Assembly: GCA_904501855.1 (NCBI GenBank)
Contig: CAJGCI010000104.1
Span: 1-6,465, forward strand
From: Oscillospiraceae bacterium
GTDB taxonomy: Bacteria; Bacillota; Clostridia; Oscillospirales; Oscillospiraceae
DNA length: 6,465 bases
Direction: 5' to 3'
The translations under genes and the position numbers were made by a program. Below are positions 1 to 4,253 of the stretch, piece after piece (position 1 is the stretch's first letter; each line of letters opens with the position of its first letter). The notes beneath the pieces were generated by a model. The model was given only the letters and a program-made list of their open reading frames with translations. It did not search any database and was not told the origin of the DNA.

Positions 1-76
1 AAAAAGTTCTGAGAATTAGCAAAAAATAGTTAAATATTACCTTTTTTTACCATTTATAGTTATAAGATTTCTTAAG

Positions 77-109
77 TTTTCCAACAGTTACCATAATACT
101 GTCGGAAAA
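77..109. promoter_or_regulatory. Imperfect dyad upstream of the peptide promoter
   Basis: Positions 77-88 (TTTTCCAACAGT) and 98-109 (ACTGTCGGAAAA) form a 12-bp inverted repeat with one mismatch (A83/C103) around a 9-nt AT-rich spacer. It ends 25 bp before the -35 box of the peptide operon. No T-run follows it on either strand, so it does not look like a terminator. A regulator binding site is the simplest reading, but the regulator is unknown. The surrounding 1-134 is AT-rich and I see no gene in it. Confidence 0.4.
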
Positions 110-134
110 ACACCAAACCGGGGAAAATTGATGG

Positions 135-163
135 TTGTCACAGTCCAGGCAAATCCTTATATT
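135..163 (+). promoter_or_regulatory. Sigma-A-type promoter of the small-peptide operon
   Basis: The -35 box TTGTCA (135-140) and -10 box TATATT (158-163) are separated by exactly 17 bp, each one mismatch from consensus. The start of transcription should fall near 170, giving a leader of about 55 nt before the first peptide gene. No other promoter of similar quality was found between here and 463, so both peptide genes are probably on one transcript. Confidence 0.7.
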
Positions 164-176
164 AAAGAAAAGATGA

Positions 177-198
177 CCGCGCCCTTATCCCTGCGCGG
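177..198 (+). promoter_or_regulatory. Leader hairpin with TATCCC loop, first peptide gene
   Basis: CCGCGC (177-182) and GCGCGG (193-198) form a perfect 6-bp GC stem around the 10-nt loop CCTTATCCCT. It lies 13 nt upstream of the ribosome binding site at 212-216. No T-run follows, so it is not a terminator. A hairpin at the same place before the second peptide gene shares the loop hexamer TATCCC but not the stem sequence. Confidence 0.5.
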
Positions 199-224
199 AA
201 CGATAAAAAATGGAGGAGACGACT

Positions 225-356
225 ATGTTTACGTTCTTATTTGGACCTATTTCCAAAGGACTGGCTCTGGCTCAGTTCATCACCTTTATTTCCAGCCCCA
301 GCGCATGGCCTGCTTCTGCAATTCTTGGCCTGATCAACATCGCCATCCCGTTCTAA
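225..356 (+). CDS. Small hydrophobic peptide, tandem copy 1 (43 aa)
   Basis: I do not recognise this family. The gene starts at ATG 225 behind a strong site GGAGG (212-216, 8-nt spacing) and ends with TAA at 354-356. The product begins MFTFLFGPISKGLALAQ and ends ASAILGLINIAIPF. It has one lysine (K11), no cysteine, no acidic residue, and two hydrophobic stretches (about 9-22 and 31-43) separated by a Ser/Pro/Trp turn. There is no double-glycine leader and no cleavable signal peptide with a mature part, so it would act as made, probably in or at the membrane. The second gene 106 nt downstream encodes a paralogue with 33 of about 41 residues identical. In the 36 aligned codons I count 13 synonymous and 3 amino-acid-changing codon differences, which is strong evidence of translation. 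Candidate roles, all inferred, are a leaderless bacteriocin, a phenol-soluble-modulin-like peptide, a type I toxin or a membrane regulator. Confidence 0.8.
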   Translation: MFTFLFGPISKGLALAQFITFISSPSAWPASAILGLINIAIPF

Positions 357-382
357 GGGAACGACGACAGAAAAAAAGACAA

Positions 383-400
383 TCGTTCCGGCGCATCGCC
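383..400 (+). promoter_or_regulatory. Intercistronic segment with competing base pairings
   Basis: TCGTTCC (383-389) can pair with GGAACGA (358-364) just after the first peptide stop. GGCG/CGCC (390-393/397-400) can form a small hairpin. The same stretch (382-395) is also complementary to leader positions 192-204 over 13 base pairs with one bulged G. The pairings exclude each other, which is typical of regulatory RNA, but no folding calculation was possible here. Confidence 0.35.
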
Positions 401-418
401 GAAATGGTTGCTGAAGGA

Positions 419-438
419 TTGTACACTATCCCGTACAA
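419..438 (+). promoter_or_regulatory. Intercistronic hairpin with TATCCC loop, second peptide gene
   Basis: TTGTAC (419-424) and GTACAA (433-438) form a perfect 6-bp stem around the loop ACTATCCC. It ends 11 nt before the ribosome binding site at 450-454. Its position and loop hexamer TATCCC match the hairpin before the first peptide gene, although the stem sequences differ completely. Confidence 0.5.
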
Positions 439-462
439 AAACTGTTTTAGGAGGAGACGAAT

Positions 463-588
463 ATGTTCACATTTTTCTTTGGACCCGTATCCAAGGGACT
501 GGCACTGGCTCAGGGAATCACCTTTATTGGTGGTAACTGGCATGCATCCGCAATTCTCGGACTGATCAACATTGCGATTCCGTTCTAA
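463..588 (+). CDS. Small hydrophobic peptide, tandem copy 2 (41 aa)
   Basis: Paralogue of the peptide encoded at 225-356; family not recognised. It starts at ATG 463 behind GGAGG (450-454, 8-nt spacing), in the same context GGAGGAGACGA.TATG as copy 1, and stops with TAA 586-588. The product begins MFTFFFGPVSKGLALAQG and ends ASAILGLINIAIPF. The central turn is shorter than in copy 1 (GGNWH in place of SSPSAWP) and gains a histidine. Changes in the conserved parts are L5F, I9V and F18G. It has K11 as its only lysine and no Cys, Asp or Glu. Two hydrophobic, potentially helical halves around a Gly/Asn/Trp turn suggest a membrane-inserting helical hairpin. It is probably co-transcribed with copy 1, since I see no convincing promoter in the 106-nt gap. 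A two-peptide system in which both products act together is possible but unproven. Confidence 0.8.
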   Translation: MFTFFFGPVSKGLALAQGITFIGGNWHASAILGLINIAIPF

Positions 589-618
589 GAATTCGGACAC
601 AGTTAAAAAAGAATGGCA

Positions 619-632
619 CAGCCTGCGGGCTG
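619..632. other. Short hairpin at the IS edge, possible split terminator
   Basis: CAGCC (619-623) and GGCTG (628-632) pair around TGCG. On the - strand it is followed, 8 nt later, by a run of six T (complement of 605-610). Without the IS, this would lie just after the stop of the downstream SGNH gene and could have been its terminator, shared with the peptide operon. The stem is short and the T-run distant, so this is weak. Confidence 0.25.
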
Positions 633-635
633 ATC

Positions 636-670
636 TGACTCCCGTCAAGTAGACAGGGTAAATAAACAAA
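636..670 (+). repeat. IS terminal inverted repeat, transposase 3' side
   Basis: Aligned with the reverse complement of 2384-2418, 28 of 35 positions agree without gaps, including the block AAGTAGACA and GGTAAATAA. The outermost bases read TGA, in keeping with the TG...CA ends of the IS3 family. Confidence 0.75.
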
Positions 671-683
671 AGAATATTGCGTT

Positions 684-720
684 AAACGTAGGAGCTATGT
701 TTTTAGCTCCTGCGTTTTTT
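684..720 (+). terminator. Intrinsic terminator inside the IS end
   Basis: A 14-bp stem (684-697 with 704-717, one G-T wobble) with a 6-nt loop is followed on the + strand by TTTTTT (715-720), which overlaps the stem end. On the + strand it would end transcripts of the peptide operon about 130 nt after the second gene and keep them from running antisense through the transposase. On the - strand, where it follows the orfB stop directly, the T-run is only TTT, so it is weaker there. Confidence 0.75.
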
Positions 721-1687
721 ATGCAATCCATTTCTGTTTGTATTTCTGAATGCGTTTGTTTACCGCGATTGGGTATTGCGTAGGTTCGCTGCTGGCAAAA
801 GCTTCCGCTCTAACCTCAGCTGGTGTTTTTCCCTTAAATCGTTCCTGCGGTCGTTCGTTAGTATAAAAGTCGAAGTATTTATCAATGGCATTACGAAGAG
901 ATCGTTCATCATGAATATCATACATGCAGAACATCTCTGTCTTAATGATGCCCCAGAATCCTTCCGTTGGTCCGTTATCAATACAGTGTCCTACTCGGGA
1001 CATGGATTGGGTTATGTGCTGCAGTTCAAGCTTATTCTTAAAGACTTGGCTTGTGTACTGGAAGCCCCGATCCGAATGGAATAGTGGAGTTGCATTGGGA
1101 TTTTCAGCTATTGCTTTATCATAGGTTTTGAAGACAAGCTGGTTGTCATTTCGCTTGCTTACAACATATGCAACCGGTGTGCGATCATAAAGATCCACGA
1201 TGGCACTCAGGAAAAGTTTCTTATTCGGATCTCCTGGGATTTTAAACTCGGTTACATCAGTCGCCCACTTCTCATTCGGCTTAGCTGCATTGAAGTCCCT
1301 TTGGAGAACATTCTCCGCAACCTGATCTGGTTTTGCTGGGTAGTAACTCTTTTTACACCTTCGGATTGCTGAATGGATATTCAATTCTTTCATTAAGCGA
1401 TGAATGCGTTTTCGACTGTAGTTCGTTCCGTTGAAACGATTGATCCACGAGGTCATTCGCCGGTATCCAAGAATATGTCCAAAGCGGTCATCATATTCGA
1501 GGATCAGCTCTGCAATCTTTTGGTTTTCGAGCTCTGCCTCTGGAATCTCTCGATGCAGCCACTTGTAGAAGGATGCCCTTGAGATCCCCAAAACACGACA
1601 CATCCAGCGGATGTCCCAGTTCTTCTCCCTGTGAAAATGCTGAATAGCTAAATACTTGGACTGGTAGCGAACTCTTCCAAGCCTCAC
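719..1687 (-). CDS. IS3-family transposase OrfB, DDE catalytic subunit
   Basis: Catalyses strand cleavage and transfer of the IS, normally as part of an OrfAB fusion. From the GTG at 1687 it is 322 residues, the usual size. Residues about 20-47 hold a helix-turn-helix-like segment (MCRVLGISRASFYKWL). The integrase core runs from about 137 to 290. The catalytic triad is visible as D144 (WATDVTEF), D206 (FHSDRGFQYTS) and E242 (GPTEGFWG), with exactly 35 residues between D206 and E242. The C-terminal block has the family's YFDFYTNERPQERFKGKTP. The GTG overlaps the orfA stop as GTGA, so it could be made by translational coupling. The -1 frame is also open back to the A7G run at 1707-1714, so the main product may be a fusion of about 547 residues starting with OrfA. 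No internal stop or truncation is seen. Confidence 0.93.
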   Translation of the reverse strand: MRLGRVRYQSKYLAIQHFHREKNWDIRWMCRVLGISRASFYKWLHREIPEAELENQKIAELILEYDDRFGHILGYRRMTSWINRFNGTNYSRKRIHRLMKELNIHSAIRRCKKSYYPAKPDQVAENVLQRDFNAAKPNEKWATDVTEFKIPGDPNKKLFLSAIVDLYDRTPVAYVVSKRNDNQLVFKTYDKAIAENPNATPLFHSDRGFQYTSQVFKNKLELQHITQSMSRVGHCIDNGPTEGFWGIIKTEMFCMYDIHDERSLRNAIDKYFDFYTNERPQERFKGKTPAEVRAEAFASSEPTQYPIAVNKRIQKYKQKWIA

Positions 1688-2361
1688 ATCCCTTCGAATT
1701 CCTTCACTTTTTTTAGCAGTTCAACTGCCATATCCCTTTCTTCTAGCTGCCGTTTCAGCCGCCGGTTTTCTCTCCGCAACCGTTCCAATTCATCTACTTC
1801 GTCGTCAGTTTTATGCTTGCCTCTGCGATCAACAAGGCCACCTTCTCCGGCTTCTTTGTATTTACGGACCCAACTATACACTTGTGAATAGGAAACATCA
1901 TATACGCTTGCTGTTCCTTTGTAGTCCAGACCGTGCTCTATGCAATAATTTGCAATCTCAATCCGTTCTTCTATGGATGTTTTTCTTCTTGCTTCTGCCA
2001 TATAGACCTCCCGTTTTGGATCATAGTCTTTGAGTTCCATATTGGCATTATACTTCTTTACCCATTCCATGAGAACACAGCCCCAAGAAATATTGTACCT
2101 TGCAGCAAGTTCCTCCAAACTACCTTCGCCTTTTATGTATGCTTCCACACACATCAATTTAAACCCTTTTGTATAGCGTTTATTTCCTTTCGTCTCTTGA
2201 AATACAAGCGGTCCTAAACTCAAATATTTTGTTACCCACCGATGTAATGTTTTCGCTCCTATTCCGTTTGCTGTAGCAATGCTTTCATAACTGCCCCTTC
2301 CAGAAAGATACTCGTTCACTCTTGCAAGCATCCATTCCGGAGAATGCTTCCTTTTCGCCAT
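1684..2361 (-). CDS. IS3-family OrfA, multi-HTH DNA-binding subunit
   Basis: Recognises the IS ends and provides the N-terminal part of the OrfAB transposase. It is 225 residues from ATG 2361. Three helix-turn-helix segments can be seen: about 14-45 (SYESIATANGIGAKTLHRWV), 66-103 (SLEELAARYNISWGCVLMEW) and 127-168 (DYKGTASVYDVSYSQVYSWV). A coiled coil follows at about 189-222 (ELERLRRENRRLKRQLEERD), the leucine zipper that drives multimerisation in this family. The ribosome binding site AGGGAG (complement of 2370-2375) lies 8 nt from the ATG but sits in a 16-bp hairpin. The gene ends with ATG TGA, overlapping the orfB GTG. It is longer than the roughly 100-170 residues common for OrfA because of the additional HTH unit. 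Confidence 0.9.
   Translation of the reverse strand: MAKRKHSPEWMLARVNEYLSGRGSYESIATANGIGAKTLHRWVTKYLSLGPLVFQETKGNKRYTKGFKLMCVEAYIKGEGSLEELAARYNISWGCVLMEWVKKYNANMELKDYDPKREVYMAEARRKTSIEERIEIANYCIEHGLDYKGTASVYDVSYSQVYSWVRKYKEAGEGGLVDRRGKHKTDDEVDELERLRRENRRLKRQLEERDMAVELLKKVKEFEGM
1707..1714 (-). other. Candidate -1 programmed frameshift site (A7G)
   Basis: The - strand reads CTA AAA AAA GTG in the orfA frame, so seven A followed by G. Slippage by -1 after the second AAA gives AGT GAA GGA, which stays open into orfB. Runs of A6G or A7G just before the orfA stop are the usual site for OrfAB synthesis in IS3-family elements. The fused product would be about 547 residues. No stimulatory hairpin was established by eye. 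Confidence 0.6.
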
Positions 2362-2367
2362 ATAAAA

Positions 2368-2416
2368 ATCTCCCTAAAGTAGATTTGGTTATTTACCGTG
2401 TCTACTTTAGGGAGAT
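2368..2416 (-). promoter_or_regulatory. 16-bp hairpin hiding the orfA ribosome binding site
   Basis: Positions 2368-2383 and 2401-2416 are perfect inverted copies with a 17-nt loop. On the - strand the second arm contains AGGGAG, the orfA ribosome binding site, and is followed by TTTTT and then ATATG. A transcript entering from the upstream SGNH gene would fold this stem, blocking translation of orfA and perhaps terminating. A transcript starting inside the IS past the first arm would not. Such protection against impinging transcription is known for IS10 and IS50; here it is inferred from structure. Confidence 0.65.
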
Positions 2417-2418
2417 CA
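2384..2418 (-). repeat. IS terminal inverted repeat, orfA side
   Basis: Reverse-complement partner of 636-670 (28 of 35 positions). Its outer half is also the outer arm of the hairpin upstream of orfA, so one sequence probably serves both transposase recognition and translation control. Confidence 0.75.
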
Positions 2419-2454
2419 TATCAAACGGTCTGGCATTTCTGTTTTTCTGTTTTA

Positions 2455-4119
2455 TTACGCTTTCAGGCTCCGGAATTTCATCAGCATCTGAGCCACTTCC
2501 GCACGGGTGGCGCGCTCCTGGGGTGCTAGGACATTGCCGTCGCGTCCGGCGATGATCCCGTCTCCCACGGCCCATTCCATTCCCTTAACGGCCCACTCGG
2601 AGACGCGGGCAGCGTCATTGAAGCTGTTGATGCCGGCGGTGTTGGAAACGCTCATTCCCTTGTACTGGGCATATCCCCGCAGCAGGGTGGCCAGCTGCTC
2701 TCTGGTGACGAAGTCCTCCGGTCCGAAGGTCTTCTCATCGTATCCGCCCATGATCTTGTTGGCATAGACGAATTCCACGGCGCTGGTGTACCACATGCCT
2801 GCGGCGACATCATCAAACTGTTTTCTCACCGTCACAAAGGGCTTTCCTTCCATGGCATAGATCATCTGGGCGATCATGCCGCGGGTCACGGCGATGCCCG
2901 GTTCGAACTTGCCGCCGCCGGTTCCGCCCATGATGCCGTTTTCAATGGCATAGTGTACGGCGGTATGATACCAGGCGCTGCGGTTGATATCCGTATAGGG
3001 TGCGCACACGGTGTCTCCCTCCGCAGGTTTTTCCGTCTTCTCCGGTTCTGCCGTTGCGGTGGGAGCCGGTGTGACGGTCTCCGTCGGGCGCAGGGTCGGT
3101 TCCGTGGTGGGCTTTACCGTCTTGGGCACCGGCGGAAACGTCTTCCCTTTCAGCACACCAAGGATCTGATCCGCCATGAACTGGTGACCCTTTTCCGTTG
3201 GATGAGGGTCATTGGCCAGCGTGGTACCGAAGATGGTCTCCGTCCCGGTCGTGTCCGCATAGTAGACGTTACTGTACTCTTTCTCCATGGTCTTCAGGAA
3301 GGAGTTCATGGTTCCCAGATAGGTATCGATGATCCCGTTAAAGCCCGGGGTGAGGATATCGAAGGGATTGTAGAACCCTACTTCCACAATGATGGCGTTG
3401 GGGTTCAGTTTCCGGATCAGCTGAAGGATCTCTTCATAGCGGGGCTCAAAACTCAGCAGAGCATCTCCGGTGGCTGCCACCAGCTGCGGCACCAGCGTTG
3501 CCACACCGAAGACCGCATCCGCTGCCTGCTGGACGAGCTTCATGGCCTGACTTACGCCGAAGGCACTGACGGTATCCATATACTCCTTCTGGGCATCTTC
3601 CGGACCCGTGTACGGTTTGCCGGTACCCAGCTGCAGAAGGATACCTTCCACCGTGAGCCACAGATCGTTGATGCCGACGCCCATGGTGATGAGGTTGGAT
3701 TCCGCAAGGCCGTCCCGGATCTGTTTCTGCAGCACCGGAAGCTCCTTATCGATATTATCCGTATGCACCCAGTAGTGCATGTTGTAATTGGTGACCGCAT
3801 CCCCGTAGTATCCGTCCTTCAGGAACATGAGCATCTCCTGAGTGCGCACACCGGAGGTGCCGTAGGCATGATAGACATCTGCCTTCAGCGTATCGGCCAC
3901 GATCTTGCCGTAGGATCCCTCCACCGGAACAAGACCGGAATCGATGCGCGTGACATAAGTGGGCAGCGAATACCCTGCCGCGATACTGTCTCCAAGGCAG
4001 GTGTATACCAGTTTCTTTTCCGTCGTCTTCGTATTCTCTGCCATCGCCGACATGGTGGCCAGACTGACCATCAGAACCAATGCCAGCATCAGTGCGACGA
4101 CTTTTTTCCAATTTCTCAT
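2455..4119 (-). CDS. Exported SGNH hydrolase with three SLH repeats (554 aa)
   Basis: Predicted cell-wall-attached esterase or lipase-type hydrolase; the substrate is not known. Start ATG 4119 has GGGAG 6-7 nt upstream and gives a clean signal peptide (MRNWKK, hydrophobic core, cleavage after AMA27). An in-frame upstream extension to 4194 would run over the promoter. SGNH blocks: G43-D44-S45 (nucleophile), S89-G90 (oxyanion glycine), G149-I-N151-D (Asn), D304-P-H306 (Asp/His in DPHPTEKGH). A Pro/Thr/Glu-rich linker (about 328-368) leads to three SLH repeats at about 375-421, 435-480 and 500-552, with motifs VTRGM, VTREQ and ATRAE. These repeats bind secondary cell-wall polymers in other Bacillota. 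The protein has only two cysteines, C41 and C372. It is a paralogue of the gene at 4254-5852 but has its own promoter. The IS lies 37 nt after its stop. Confidence 0.9.
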   Translation of the reverse strand: MRNWKKVVALMLALVLMVSLATMSAMAENTKTTEKKLVYTCLGDSIAAGYSLPTYVTRIDSGLVPVEGSYGKIVADTLKADVYHAYGTSGVRTQEMLMFLKDGYYGDAVTNYNMHYWVHTDNIDKELPVLQKQIRDGLAESNLITMGVGINDLWLTVEGILLQLGTGKPYTGPEDAQKEYMDTVSAFGVSQAMKLVQQAADAVFGVATLVPQLVAATGDALLSFEPRYEEILQLIRKLNPNAIIVEVGFYNPFDILTPGFNGIIDTYLGTMNSFLKTMEKEYSNVYYADTTGTETIFGTTLANDPHPTEKGHQFMADQILGVLKGKTFPPVPKTVKPTTEPTLRPTETVTPAPTATAEPEKTEKPAEGDTVCAPYTDINRSAWYHTAVHYAIENGIMGGTGGGKFEPGIAVTRGMIAQMIYAMEGKPFVTVRKQFDDVAAGMWYTSAVEFVYANKIMGGYDEKTFGPEDFVTREQLATLLRGYAQYKGMSVSNTAGINSFNDAARVSEWAVKGMEWAVGDGIIAGRDGNVLAPQERATRAEVAQMLMKFRSLKA

Positions 4120-4160
4120 ATCCATCTCCCATAATATTATTATGTAAACAATCCTGACAC

Positions 4161-4189
4161 ATTGTACCATGTTCCCCTTTTGCAGGCAA
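4161..4189 (-). promoter_or_regulatory. Promoter of the downstream SGNH-SLH gene
   Basis: On the - strand, -35 TTGCCT (4184-4189) and -10 TACAAT (4161-4166) are 17 bp apart, with TGG directly before the -10 (extended -10). Transcription should start near 4154, giving a leader of about 35 nt. It follows directly on the T-run of the preceding terminator. Confidence 0.7.
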
Positions 4190-4193
4190 GACA

Positions 4194-4234
4194 ACAGAAA
4201 AAAGATGCTGAATCTTAAGGATTCCGCATCTTTT
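4194..4234 (-). terminator. Intrinsic terminator between the two SGNH-SLH genes
   Basis: A 15-bp stem with one mismatch (4200-4214 with 4220-4234) and a 5-nt loop is followed on the - strand by a T-rich run. It begins 20 nt after the stop of the upstream SGNH gene and ends just before the promoter of the next, so the two genes are separate transcription units. The flanking A/T runs on both sides would allow it to work in both directions. Confidence 0.85.
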
Positions 4235-4253
4235 CATGTTCTTTGCAATTAGT

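Larger units (their letters stand above)
636..2418 (-). mobile_element. IS3-family insertion sequence, complete (about 1.78 kb)
   Basis: The element is bounded by imperfect inverted repeats (636-670 and 2384-2418) starting TGA and ending TCA, and carries the usual IS3 pair orfA-orfB on the - strand. Both frames are open, the DDE residues are present and a frameshift site exists, so it looks capable of transposition. OrfA, at 225 residues with three helix-turn-helix segments, is long for the family and accounts for the above-average size. I could not identify a clean target duplication: the left flank ends GATC and the right flank begins TATC. The exact ends may therefore be off by one or a few bases. 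The named relative cannot be determined by eye; the IS150-like branch is a guess. Confidence 0.85.

Noticed and set aside
20..95. AGTTA repeats at 28, 58 and 86 as LytTR-type quorum-sensing regulator sites
   Set aside because: They do not fit the LytTR site pattern beyond GTT, and spacing (30 and 28 bp) differs from the usual 21-22 bp.
357..462. - strand promoter (TACAAT at the complement of 419-424) for an antisense RNA to the peptide genes, as in type I toxin systems
   Set aside because: No acceptable -35 box at 16-18 bp and no clear terminator, so an antitoxin RNA is not supported.
128..565. 145-codon + strand frame covering the small peptide region
   Set aside because: It overlaps both peptide genes in other frames, has no ribosome binding site at its start, and reads as an incoherent protein; the peptide frames have matching GGAGG sites and synonymous divergence.
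631..2422. Target site duplication ATC at 633-635 and 2420-2422
   Set aside because: The right copy is one base away from the repeat end; it only works if one IS end is shifted, so it is not reported as a feature.
2953..4134. Long + strand open frame (393 codons) opposite the SGNH-SLH gene
   Set aside because: Antisense shadow of a GC-rich gene: composition rich in His, Arg and Gly, no domain, no ribosome binding site.
4120..4194. N-terminal extension of the downstream SGNH gene by 25 codons
   Set aside because: It spans the predicted promoter and would put non-signal sequence before a clear signal peptide; ATG 4119 has a proper ribosome binding site.
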